Shown here one piece after another: positions 1 to 8,651 of a stretch of DNA of 24,952 nucleotides. Source of the DNA: Paramacrobiotus richtersi (Eukaryota; Tardigrada; Eutardigrada; Parachela; Macrobiotidae); assembly GCA_034698045.1 (NCBI GenBank), contig JAQGAU010000682.1, positions 1-24,952 of the forward strand, written 5' to 3'. The notes beneath the pieces are model-generated. The model did not search any database, was not told the DNA's origin, and saw only the letters and a program-made list of their open reading frames with translations. The position numbers were made by a program, and so were the translations under genes. The first letter of the stretch is position 1, and every line of letters begins with the position of its first letter.

Positions 1-3000
1 ACGTGTGGATTTTTCGGACGAGCCAAAGCAATCAACCATGGTGAACTGCAGAACCGAGAACTGCAGCCGTTCGACATTGAAGACTTGGTGAAAGCGGGAA
101 AGTCTCATAAGGTAAAAGAAACTTGACCCTAGTCTTTCCAGATTGTCGGACATTTGAATGTAGTTTAATATATAATATATTACAATATACATAAAAAATA
201 TTACAAAATAATAAAAAATATTACAAAATACATAAAAAATATTACAAAACACATAAAATGATTTAAATACAGAATTTAACTGCTGATATCTCGCATCGGA
301 ACTGAGAGTGAATTTCCCACAGTTTTGCCCATACTACGCATCCCAAAAGCTCCGCAACGAATCCCAGCTGATCTTCACCCCGTACAACTACCTAATGGAC
401 GCCAAGATCCGCGCCGCCATGGACATCTCCCTGGACAACGCCATCGTCATCTTTGACGAGGGCCACAACATAGAGGATGCGGCGCGTGAAGCGGCCTCCT
501 ACAGTATGAAGCTGGAAGATCTGAAGATGGCCGTGCATGATCTGGAGCTGACGGCCGAGACGTTGAGTCGGCAGGCCGCCGAAATGTCCGACCGGGCCGG
601 GGAGGAGATCACTCCAGATAAGAAGTACAAGGTTATCACCTATAATGTTGTGCCTATTTTGCGGGCGTTGGATGAGTGGGTGGAGTGGGAGGCGGCCAGT
701 TTGAGCACGGGGATCGGGAATCCCAGTAAGGTGGTGACGGGCAGGGAGATGATTCTTGTTGCTACCGGGATGGGTGTGGGACCGGAGAAGTTCCCTGAGT
801 TCAAGGTAAAAGAGAGGCAGTGTTTCAGTAGATTACACATGAATGATAGTTTAGTGCACTTTCATCTGTACATTCCAAATGGCTTCATACAAACCTTCTG
901 GACATACGATAGATTTTCAATTAACTTATTATGTTAGATTTCTATAGATAATATCATGCTTCTTCTCTTTTCCGTGTGATTCGGAAGTTTTTCGCGTATG
1001 CTTTAAGGTTTTATGGACGTTTGGTAAACGTTAAAACCTTGCCTTTTTCACAAGCATGCTTTCTGATTACGGTTGACTGCAGTTAAGGGTTACGTGTGAG
1101 CTTCGCTTTATCATAGACAATCAAAACGATTTGCAAGTAAGAGCGTTGATTATTTTAGGACAACATCGATGCCTTGTACGCGGAAAAGAACGCCAACAGC
1201 GGTGACCAGCCGGTCGGTCCCTTCCCCGACCCCAACGCCTCCTTCAAGCGCACCGCCAAGATCTCCTCATCCGCCCTCCTCCTCCTGGGCAGTCTCTCCG
1301 TCGTCCTGGACTAACTGTACCGCAAGAACTGCCAACACGCACCCGATTACAAGATTGTCCTGACTAAGGAGCGCAATTTCCACCCGAATAACAACTTCTT
1401 TAACCGGAAGAAACGCGGGCATGGCAGTGTCCAGTCAGAGTGGAATATCACCCTGAACTTTTGGTGTTTTAACCCCGCCGTGGCGTTTGGGGATTTTAAG
1501 GTGTGCCACTCGGTGGTGTTGACGTCGGGGACCTTGTCGCCTATGGGGTCGTTTCAGTCAGAGTTGGGATTGCCGTTTCATGTGCGGTTTGAGGCGCCTC
1601 ATGTCATTGATGATGGACAAGTAAGTGATGTGGCTTGTTGTTTTGTCAGTCATTTATAAGGCGTTTTCTTTTTGGTAATACGGCTGTTTTTCCCATTTGT
1701 ATTGGGAGAAAACCCACAATTATTATTGATACGTACATTGTACGAGTAAATAATGATTCCGGCACTTGATCGAGATTTTCAGTAACTCTTGCTTGGTGAA
1801 CGGCGAATCGTGCTGCACAATAGTGTGTTCCTGATTTCATGAAATTTTCATAATTGAACATAATTGAATGTTTTGTTATCGTTTCTTTGTTGGGAATGGT
1901 TTCACGTTGAAGATTTCAGTTGTTATTTGACGCTTACTAATTCGAACGTGGATGTGCTATGGTTCGACTGCTTGTGACGAATCTTGAGAAAACTTTGACT
2001 TGAACTTCCAGGTATGGGCGGGAGCCATCGGACTCGGCCCCGGTAAAGCCGCCTTACTCGGAACATACAAGAACGCTCAGACCTGGACGTACCAAGACGA
2101 CGTGGGCAACGCCATTCTCCAAGTCTGCCAGATCGTCCCCAAGGGCATCCTGTGTTTCTTCACCTCCTACAAGTCGATGGAAACGATGATTACGCGTTGG
2201 AAAGTAGAGAAAGCCGTCTAGCTACTCGATCCTGATAATTTAGAATTATCTTGTGGTTGTTGTAGGAATGTGGGATTTATGATAGCCTGATGGAGCGGAA
2301 ACTCGTCCAGCAGGAGCCGCAGCGTGCCGATAAGGAGACCATTGCCGCCATGATGCAGGGATACTATGAGGCCATCAAGGGGAATGGATTGACGGGGTGG
2401 CAGGATGGCGCACTTATGTTTGGAGTGTTCGCGGGAAGATCAGTGAGGGGCTGGATTTTGCCGATGATAATGCTCGGGCCGTGATTACCGTGGGGTTGCC
2501 GTATCCGTACTTCCAGGACCTGCAGGTACGTGATGAAGTTTTGCTGTTTTTGTTGTTGTTGTCTTTATATGGTTATCTTTCCTGTTTCCATTATTTATCC
2601 ATTCTCTTGGTTATTATTATTTTGTTATGGTTAGATCTGTATATTAAACGACTGTTTTTGTAACTTTATCTTGTAAGTTTTTTAAAGTTTCCATTTTTAA
2701 AAATAATTTTTTTGGTAGTGTTTAGTATAGTCTATTTTTTTATACCTTTTCTTTATTATTTTCTAGTCATTTTTCATTATTTTTGTGAATTTGACCGGTT
2801 TCGATAGTTGTGGAAGTCATCTTTGTTTATTTAGATTCAAATGAAGCGGAAATATAACGATGAACGGAAACTTGTCGGATTGCTGTCGGGAGATGATTGG
2901 TATGATATCCAGGCTTTTCGTGCGATTAACCAAGGTAAAACCAATCAGAATTTTCAGTGTCTTGAAAAGCGGTTTAATTAAAGTATTTTTAGCTTTGGGA

Positions 3001-3660
3001 CGATGTCTGCGACATAAGAACGACTGGGGCGCGCTGATCCTGTTGGACCAGCGCTTTGCCAATGTTTCTCCGGCTAACAAGTTTGTCAACGGTACGTTTG
3101 AACATATTTCACTAATTACTTCATGATGTTTATGGCTGTCAGTTCGCTGTAGAATTTGAACGAAATGTATTGCAAATCTGAAGTTTTCAAGTGATTTTGG
3201 CATATTTTTCAATTTGCGATGTTTTTTGCACAGCAGTTTAAGTGATTCCAATAGAAAGTTTCTCACCGAAATAAGATTGCCGTCAATGTTTGCCAATGTT
3301 GAAAAAACCTGTCTGAATGAAAATCTTTTTGAACATGTATTTTTTCCGCTCAATTATTGGCCGTATTTTCTACAAATTTTGTTGGTTTTCCTTGACGAAA
3401 TCAAGTGAAGCAGTTCGCCAAACGTTTCCATTTTACCGTGTAGGTCTGTCCAAATGGTTACGCCAAAAACTCCAGCGCACCTCCGACCCCTTCGCCGAAC
3501 GAGCAACCTTCAGCAGTTCGTCGAGCGACGCCTACGCTTGCAACCCACCCTGGAACGCGGCAATCTCATGGAGGAGGATCAAACCAGTGAACTCGTGACC
3601 GATGATGAGGTTTCCCCCGTCAAGCCAAAGATGAAGAAATTCCCGGTGATAGGCAACTAA
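1..3660 (+). pseudogene. BRIP1: BRIP1/FANCJ-like DNA helicase, 3' part, disrupted
   Basis: FANCJ/BRIP1 is a superfamily 2 iron-sulfur helicase unwinding DNA 5'-3' in crosslink repair. Exons I can place by GT/AG junctions and unbroken homology are 1-111, 323-805, 1159-1620, 2012-2203, 2266-2525, 2835-2934, 2993-3091 and 3444 to about 3600-3660. Visible landmarks: FDIEDLV, CPYYA (last Fe-S cysteine region), FDEGHNIED (DEAH box with Gly for Ala), [26 protein letters not shown] (motif V) and LGRCLRHKNDWGALIL (motif VI). Three breaks are seen. The first is an in-frame TAA at 1312-1314, where the human protein has Tyr. The second is one missing base near 2430, which shifts the frame just before motif V. 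The third is two competing frames after about 3490 that end at 3598 (TGA) or 3660 (TAA); the latter reads more like a real acidic tail. The 5' part lies outside the window. Family identity is firm. Whether it is a true pseudogene or suffers from sequence errors is open. Confidence 0.85.
178..258. repeat. AT-rich 20-21 bp tandem repeat in helicase intron
   Basis: About four copies of a 20-21 base unit resembling ATTACAAAATACATAAAAAAT lie inside the first visible intron (112-322). It is a simple minisatellite with no coding potential. Confidence 0.7.
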
Positions 3661-3829
3661 CCTCTGATGGAATTTATTAAGCTGCCTTTTTTGCGTGATT
3701 TCTAATTACTGTTTGTGATACTTGTGAAGCGTTTTTTTTGTAATCTCGATTATTGTTTTTACCCCGTTTTTTTAACAGTATTAGGGCGGATTGTTTTTGT
3801 AGTCGGAAGATTAACAGTGATTATTGTTC

Positions 3830-3835
3830 AATAAA
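3830..3835 (+). promoter_or_regulatory. Candidate poly(A) signal of the helicase gene
   Basis: AATAAA lies 170 bases after the last possible helicase stop, in a T-rich 3' region, and about 120 bases before the retroelement insertion. The insertion therefore does not interrupt the gene's coding exons. The assignment rests on motif and position only. Confidence 0.4.
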
Positions 3836-3953
3836 TATACTAGCGTGCTTTTCCTGTTGTGTGGCACCTTGGTTATGGTGGCATGAGAGAGAAACTGCGG
3901 CCAGACAAAAGACATTAATAGTGTCCTTCGTAAATGGTAACAATGGATCCTTC

Positions 3954-3957
3954 ACAG
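3954..3957. repeat. Target-site duplication, left (ACAG)
   Basis: ACAG abuts the TGTGGG terminus of the left LTR. The same four bases follow the right LTR at 20403-20406. A 4-bp duplication is usual for Ty3/Gypsy-type integrases. Confidence 0.85.
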
Positions 3958-4253
3958 TGTGGGTCCCGAGGGAATAGCTACAGTTTTACCAACGAACAAA
4001 CAACCGCATTCGCCTATATACGCTTTAATCACAATAACCGCAGCATTGATCGACCGACAAGACGCAAACTCTCACACTGAAACGCTGAATCTTCTTCGGC
4101 GGAAGCCGCTTGCTTCCGCTGAAGAAGATCCTAAATATAACCCAGCCTTGAAGACGGTCAAGGCTGTGTGTATGCATGGGATCATACATACACGCAGCCG
4201 GCAACGCTGTGACGTATTTTGACTTTGTGGAGTTGCTGCAAGGCAGCTCCACA
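3958..4253 (-). repeat. 3' LTR (296 bp)
   Basis: It matches 20107-20402 at 295 of 296 bases. On the element strand it starts TGTGGAGCTGCC and ends GGGACCCACA, with the short terminal inverted repeat TGTGG/CCACA. It is preceded by the polypurine tract at 4257-4267. I see no AATAAA on the element strand, so the polyadenylation signal is not obvious. Confidence 0.95.
4089..4253 (-). other. Run of four inverted repeats inside the LTR
   Basis: Four successive hairpin-forming repeats fill more than half the LTR. At 4089-4129 there are two arms of about 18 bases with one mismatch and a short loop. At 4143-4166 there are 9-base arms (CAGCCTTGA/TCAAGGCTG). At 4168-4193 there are 7-base arms. At 4226-4253 there are arms TGTGGAG/CTCCACA with a second nested CTGC/GCAG pair. 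The right LTR carries identical copies at 20238-20402. They could be RNA structures or palindromic protein-binding sites. Confidence 0.75.
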
Positions 4254-4256
4254 GTG

Positions 4257-4267
4257 CCCTCCTTTTC
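4257..4267 (-). promoter_or_regulatory. Polypurine tract (plus-strand primer)
   Basis: On the element strand the sequence reads GAAAAGGAGGG followed by CAC and then the LTR. Position and composition match the RNase H-resistant primer used by LTR elements for second-strand synthesis. Confidence 0.75.
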
Positions 4268-4465
4268 AAATAAGACCGTTCTCGGGCTTCACGGAAATAA
4301 CAGGATTAATGAATTGTAAAGTGTTAAATTTTGAACAATACTTTCACAATACTGACAGTCATACAGAGTCAAACACACAATCCTGTGGAAACAAGCACAC
4401 CTTTCACACACACACGCGTTCCACAGGTCCTTCTTCCGCGGGCATCCGGAGTTGACTTCCGAATC

Positions 4466-4903
4466 CTATGCAGGTCCACGTCCACGTGGGTGACTATGAT
4501 GTCCGGGTCGTCGATAAGGCTGGCTACGGCGCGCCCGGTTAGCTGCATGTCCGTTGCTGGAACCTAGTGGTGGCGCATAGCTTGGCTCCGGGTGTCTCTG
4601 GGCCAGCTGGAAAATCAGATGTGGTTGAAGGATATCAGCCAGGATATGATGGATAAAGGCATGAATGTGAGCCTTTTCTTGTTCCTGACTAGTAAAACCA
4701 CACTGATGGCATTGCCACGCCTCCGGATCGGATCCATGGACGTAGTGGACGTTTAGATTACGCTTGTTGTAGGCGATTTCCAAATCGTCACCTCGGATTC
4801 GTTGAATATACTCCAAGAATTCGTCATCGTTCTCGTTCGTCTGAATATATGGACCGGGTGGATTCGCGCCAGGCATAACTAATTGCAAAAGGAGGATAAA
4901 CAT
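4466..4903 (-). CDS. Accessory ORF7, one-finger C2H2 protein
   Basis: This is the last gene before the 3' LTR, 145 residues from ATG 4903; an alternative ATG lies at 4876. It has one clear C2H2 finger, C65-x2-C68-x12-H81-x3-H85, starting WQCHQCGF, which resembles the WQCLICGY finger of ORF6. The N-terminal part is acidic (NENDDEFLEY). The C-terminus is Arg/His/Pro-rich (RARRSQPYRRPG), which suits nucleic-acid binding or nuclear import. It ends at a TAG (4466-4468). The same frame then stays open for 59 more codons, with further CxxC motifs, to a TGA at 4289-4291, so the stop may be a mutation or be read through. Family membership is seen in the sequence. Function is inferred only as nucleic-acid or protein binding. 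Confidence 0.6.
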   Translation of the reverse strand: MFILLLQLVMPGANPPGPYIQTNENDDEFLEYIQRIRGDDLEIAYNKRNLNVHYVHGSDPEAWQCHQCGFTSQEQEKAHIHAFIHHILADILQPHLIFQLAQRHPEPSYAPPLGSSNGHAANRARRSQPYRRPGHHSHPRGRGPA

Positions 4904-5072
4904 AATAAAATATTGTTAAAGATTATTTGTGTGTCAGTATAGGCAACCGACAACACAAGACCAGACAAAAACAAAAAAAAATTTTGTTAAGATAAACAGT
5001 CGCATGCATGCGGTGTTATACTTGGTTAGTCGTCATCATGCCATGCTGCCTTTTTGGTGGTCTGAGCATGAC
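4904..5072. other. Spacer between ORF7 and ORF6
   Basis: The spacer is A/T-rich with a nine-A run at 4973-4981. No reading frame or repeat stands out. Confidence 0.5.
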
Positions 5073-5933
5073 TTAATTGGAAGCCGATTCCAGCTTTGTG
5101 ATGATGGCATAACGTTCACAGGTTAAACTGTCCGGAGATTTCAAACTTTCTGGAGGTTTCACTGAAGATTTAATTGACATTACAGTGACACGTTTGCATA
5201 GTTGTTTCATCAGCATAGGTCTGAAGTCCGGATATTCCGGTGAAGGACTTCTTTCTCTCTGTTTTGACGAAGCTGGTTTCTCAGAGGGTTTTGAGTTACA
5301 TTGATCCGGTAGCGGTTTGATCGCGACTGGAAAATCCTTCCATGTTATCATGGGTTTGGGTTCCTTCAGCTGTTTCAGCGACCTGGGTTCCTTTTGTTTT
5401 GTGGACAATTTGGCAGCCTTCAGTTTCGACTGTGATTTAGGCTTCTTAGTGTATCGCTACGTCTTTTTTGGCACTTTGCGTTTCGGTTTACGTTTTGGTA
5501 ACGTAGGTCCATCGGATTTTGCACGCTGACGTTTGACTGCTGACTTTTTCTTTACGTTCTCCTTTGCAACTTCAGACTTCAAACACGATATCTCATTTAC
5601 TGTGTTGGTTGGAACTTCAGCCGAAGTCGTTATTTGCTCCGTTGATGATTCATAAAATCTCTCGCATTCTCTTGACATACTGCTGAGAACAGCACGGCTG
5701 GTTATTGAAAATCCAGCAGCTGCAAAACTGATATAATCTCGATGAAGTGTTTGATGGATACAGATATGTTCCATAGTAACTCCTAGGTAATTACAACCTA
5801 AAATGGTGCATCGATGTGGCCAAGAAGCGTCTTTTCCTCCTGCCACGTGATGTAAATCATGATAGTAAACATGTTTTAGCATAGTAGGCATATATCCGCA
5901 TATCAGGCACTGCCAAGAATTTGAGAATGCCAT
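5073..5933 (-). CDS. Accessory ORF6, two-finger C2H2 protein with basic tail, amber-interrupted
   Basis: The frame starts at ATG 5933 and overlaps the end of ORF5 by 31 bases in another frame. It has two C2H2 fingers, C9-x2-C12-x12-H25-x3-H29 and C42-x4-C47-x12-H60-x3-H64. The second has the same unusual C-x4-C start as finger 3 of pol and finger 2 of ORF3. A Lys/Arg-rich stretch (VKKKSAVKRQRAK, PKRKPKRKVPKK) follows and looks like a nuclear localisation signal. A TAG at 5457-5459 interrupts the frame after 158 codons. The same frame continues with Lys/Ser/Pro-rich coding-like sequence to TAA at 5073-5075, 286 codons in all counting the amber. The basic character carries straight across the stop, so the downstream part was probably once, or still is, the C-terminus. 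A nuclear, DNA- or RNA-binding regulator is a reasonable inference. Confidence 0.6.
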
Positions 5934-6520
5934 TGTTGCTGGCGGAAAATGATCGCGAATATTGACGCGTGGTACTGAAGATGGTGGTGGTGTTGCATAA
6001 AATAGTCACACGCTGCACCGTAGTCTTTAACTGCTTGCCAGGAGGAACTGTCGACGTTTTCTGCGGTTCTTGCAGTATAAAAGAATCCGGCTCCTGGGTA
6101 TTGTACGTGGAAGCGTATTTCGTGTAGAGCTGGAAGTTGTTGGATCCAGTACCGAAAAGTCACGTGGATTCCTAGACCAAAAGCTGAATCCAGATGATCC
6201 GGAACAGTTCGGATCCACTGGGCACCTTGGGTTCGATTACCGTCCACAATTTTGTAGTGAAATTGGTTACACGTTTCCGGAGTATTGGGTCCGCTTAATG
6301 AGCGTCCTTTGGCTTGCTCCTTCAGACAGACTGGACACGGCTTCTTAACTGATATATTGGAATGCTTGGTTTCGAAATGTCGTTCAAATTGCGACCAATG
6401 AGGGCAACGAAAGGAACAACGTTGACACGCAATAAGGTGGCTATTCTCATGAACGTCAACTCTGACGTAAAGCTTTCCACAGTATGGGCAAGGTCGTTTT
6501 GGCTTTGCAGTTTTGGGCAT
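5903..6520 (-). CDS. Accessory ORF5, C2H2 zinc-finger protein of unknown function
   Basis: An intact 205-codon frame runs from ATG 6520 to TGA 5903. The N-terminus holds C11-x2-C14-x9-H24-x3-H28, then the textbook finger C32-x2-C35-x12-H48-x4-H53, then an isolated CPVC at 62-65. Residues from about 85 to 185 form a compact, aromatic-rich region (FRYWIQQLPALHEIRFHV) that I do not recognise and that has no equivalent in the other accessory proteins. A run of His follows. The end overlaps the start of ORF6, which suggests polycistronic expression, leaky scanning or alternative splicing. No signal peptide or membrane segment is visible, so it probably acts inside the cell. Confidence 0.6.
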   Translation of the reverse strand: MPKTAKPKRPCPYCGKLYVRVDVHENSHLIACQRCSFRCPHWSQFERHFETKHSNISVKKPCPVCLKEQAKGRSLSGPNTPETCNQFHYKIVDGNRTQGAQWIRTVPDHLDSAFGLGIHVTFRYWIQQLPALHEIRFHVQYPGAGFFYTARTAENVDSSSWQAVKDYGAACDYFMQHHHHLQYHASIFAIIFRQQQWHSQILGSA

Positions 6521-6605
6521 AGTCTGTTGGTTGAATAATGACTAAGATAAGAATAGTCAGCCAACAATTCGTTGCTCAGAAAAAGTTAGCCAATTGTTGC
6601 AAGGT

Positions 6606-6910
6606 TTAGGTAAAGTCAGGCGATCGGTTAGCAACATTCTTGCGACATGTGCTTCGAAAAACGTGACGTTTCGTAGTTGATGCACAAGTACGAGACAAAG
6701 GTTCGAAACAAACTTCACACAATGGCGGATCTTTTTTATAGGCTTTAAGACTGTGTCTGTCATTGTGCTTTGCAAACGTGATTTTGAAATAATACAGTAG
6801 CATAATTCGCAGACTGTATGACGGTAAGCCTCCTGCTTGTTTAATAAATGAAACCGTAGTCCTTCAACAAAATAGAACGCTGTAGGACAAAAAGAACAAT
6901 GGTACCCCAT
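6606..6910 (-). pseudogene. Accessory ORF4, zinc-finger protein, frameshifted
   Basis: From ATG 6910 the frame begins with C5-x2-C8 and His 12 residues later (CSFCPTAFYFVEGLRFH), then CELC at 34-37. After about 6795 the matching Cys/His residues lie in the neighbouring frame, which ends at 6606 and contains FAKHNDRHSL and CEVCFEPLS followed by further Cys and His. A single-base shift within the second finger explains both halves. The unshifted frame runs on to 6557 without zinc ligands in register. This appears to be a two- or three-finger protein broken by one indel. Length, strand and position fit the rest of the accessory set. Confidence 0.5.
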
Positions 6911-6992
6911 ATTGAAGTAAGTGGGAGTTGTTTAGTAAATTTTTTTATCGTAGCATCTTAGGTAAAGCGAACCATCAGATGTACCGATCTTA

Positions 6993-7052
6993 AAGGATAT
7001 ACGAAAATGTGAATAAAGTAATAAGGATATACGAAAACGTGAATAAAAAAGA
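6993..7052. repeat. Two-copy 30-bp tandem repeat
   Basis: AAGGATATACGAAAA starts at 6993 and again at 7023, each followed by a near-identical GTGAATAAA. The pair lies in the spacer between ORF3 and ORF4. Confidence 0.75.
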
Positions 7053-7082
7053 ATAAGAACCCAATATGGAGAATGGACTTAG

Positions 7083-7688
7083 CTAGTTCCAGGCACGATG
7101 AGAGTACGGTGTCCTTCCACGAGTTCGAGGTACTGGGTTGAACGGTCGTGGTACGTTTAAACGTGCGTCCATCCACTCGTCAATAGTGGTGGATTCTGGT
7201 TCAGAAAACAGCGATATCCGGTGTTCAAAAAATTCGGGGTTCATTTGCATTGTCCATGCAAATACACAGTGAATATGCATATGATGACGTAAATGTGATT
7301 CGACATCGGCTTGGAAGAAACATTGCGGAATATTGCATAGTAGACGTGATGGTGTTTGCAAGGTTAAACGAGCGGCAAGTCTTCCAAGTTGGTGACGTCG
7401 CCAATGAATGATGAAAGTAGAGTATGTTGAAAAAAGAGTGCCACACTTACAAAGAAATTTCTGGCTGCGAGGCAAGAATGCTGGTTCGGGTAAAATGAGA
7501 GTAGATACGTTATAAGATAAGTTCAGTGATTCCACTTCGGAAGGTGGAGGAGTGGGTTCTTCGTCGTTCATAGTAGGCCGTCTGGTTAAGTTGTCGCGGT
7601 TCCTGCTGTTTGGGTGTTCTCTCCAGTTGTATCGTTGGGAATTGATTGGCCTACGGCAACTGGAGCAGGATTTCTGTTTTCGTGGCAT
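7083..7688 (-). CDS. Accessory ORF3, two-finger protein related to the pol zinc-finger insert
   Basis: I choose the ATG at 7688, which shares its A with the TAA stop of ORF2 (TAATG); the frame is open further upstream but overlaps ORF2. The 201-residue product has an N-terminal CSSC/His cluster and a Pro/Glu-rich linker. It then has C80-x1-C82-x12-H95-x3-H99 (FLCKCGTLF) and C118-x4-C123-x12-H136-x3-H140 (LLCNIPQCFF). This order, the CKC start, the C-x4-C start and the FF after it match fingers 2 and 3 of the insert between protease and RT. It ends at TAG 7083-7085. The C-terminus is basic and Pro-rich. The protein is likely a nucleic-acid binding factor derived from, or ancestral to, the pol module. 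The TAATG junction suggests coupled termination and reinitiation from a shared mRNA. Confidence 0.7.
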   Translation of the reverse strand: MPRKQKSCSSCRRPINSQRYNWREHPNSRNRDNLTRRPTMNDEEPTPPPSEVESLNLSYNVSTLILPEPAFLPRSQKFLCKCGTLFSTYSTFIIHWRRHQLGRLAARLTLQTPSRLLCNIPQCFFQADVESHLRHHMHIHCVFAWTMQMNPEFFEHRISLFSEPESTTIDEWMDARLNVPRPFNPVPRTRGRTPYSHRAWN

Positions 7689-8179
7689 TAGTATTCGTCC
7701 CTGGTGGCAAATGGTAATTTGCGCAGGTCTCCTAACTTTGTTTGGTCGAAGAGAAGAAAGTATTGAATGCACTTTCTCAGTAGGATTCTGCTGTTGATTT
7801 TGGCTGTCCCAGTACAGTACCCGTGCCAAAAATCCTTAACCAAAAGTCCCGCAACTTTATGAGCGTCTTGAATTAGCATATAAGCGCCAGGTCGATCTAC
7901 TAGAAACGTTTCCTGGTACGTCAAGAGTGCGTAAGTACCGTTGAGAGGCACTTCTGTCGGTTCCGCCGCGATATCGTTCTGATCCACAAAAAATGCTAAA
8001 GGTCGTGGTTGCGGGCCTGTAAGACCGGCAAAAGCTTCTTTATATTCATATAATGCTCGAAACGCATATTGATTTTGCGGTAAGTTAAGCTCTCGAACAA
8101 CTTCCGGCTGACGTTGAAAAGGAAGCTCGGCAGCGACCCATGTGATAGTCAATAAGGTTAAAAGAAAGAATCGTGCCAT
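7688..8179 (-). CDS. Accessory ORF2, secreted protein, paralogue of ORF1
   Basis: The frame opens at ATG 8179 (MARFFLLTLLTITWVAAELP), a clear signal peptide with likely cleavage after VAA. The 163-residue product has no membrane span after it. It carries one N-glycosylation sequon (NGT) and, near the C-terminus, RILLRKCIQYFLLFDQ. That segment aligns with NILQKCMQYWMLYQP of ORF1. The two also share a V-x-L-x-G segment about 60 residues upstream and a following L-x-x-L...F. I do not recognise the fold. Its last base overlaps the ORF3 start codon. A secreted or ER-resident viral-type accessory protein, perhaps working with Env, is an inference. No known family is claimed. Confidence 0.65.
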   Translation of the reverse strand: MARFFLLTLLTITWVAAELPFQRQPEVVRELNLPQNQYAFRALYEYKEAFAGLTGPQPRPLAFFVDQNDIAAEPTEVPLNGTYALLTYQETFLVDRPGAYMLIQDAHKVAGLLVKDFWHGYCTGTAKINSRILLRKCIQYFLLFDQTKLGDLRKLPFATRDEY

Positions 8180-8651
8180 CTCATAGGTCACTTACTGTAC
8201 TTCCAATGATGAATCGAGGTTGGAGATTGAAAAGGTCTCGTTGTAAACGAAAGAAGTAAATGAATCGAATAAATATGAGTATACGCCACAATACACGAGT
8301 AAGTCAGAGTAAACAAACTGAGCAAGTAAAAGGTCGAAACCCAGTAAGTGAAAACTGAAAAAGTGATGCTGTAGTGGGCAATGTGGAGAGTTATATACCA
8401 AATGTAACGAAAACGCGTCGGATATGGAGACATGCCTATCAAGATTGATTTCCAAATAAGATGAAGACGAAAGATTCAATTGACGTCACGAAATTGCTCA
8501 TAGTTAAAAATAATAACGATGGGCGTTCTGAAAGCCGTGCTCCAAATTAGGAGATGTTGCCCGCAAGAAAGATGATTGTATTTTTGGACTTTTTATAACT
8601 GGTACTGAGTACGATGCTTATGGAGAATTGAACCGAGATTTCCTTGAACGA
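8180..8651. other. Spacer between ORF1 and ORF2 with candidate regulatory sites
   Basis: No convincing gene is seen; the minus-strand open frames here are low-complexity Phe/Ser/Leu-rich shadows. The spacer holds a perfect CRE palindrome TGACGTCA at 8481-8488, the 14-mer AGATGAAGACGAAA at 8459-8472, which recurs upstream of ORF1, and a GTAAGTG donor-like site on the element strand just before the ORF2 ATG. Confidence 0.45.

Noticed and set aside
178-258. CRISPR-like array
   Set aside because: It is an AT-rich tandem minisatellite in a eukaryotic intron without spacers.
1169-1363. Plus-strand frame rich in Pro/Ser/Thr
   Set aside because: It is an out-of-frame shadow of the helicase exon 1159-1620, whose true frame shows conserved helicase sequence.
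4025-4269. Open frames within both LTRs, found in identical form at 20174-20403
   Set aside because: They are duplicated because the LTRs are duplicated. They have no start context, codon bias or known domain, and they cross the inverted repeats.
8188-8479. Minus-strand open frames between ORF1 and ORF2
   Set aside because: They are Phe/Ser/Leu-rich translations of pyrimidine-rich DNA in two frames, with no fingers or signal peptide comparable to the neighbours.
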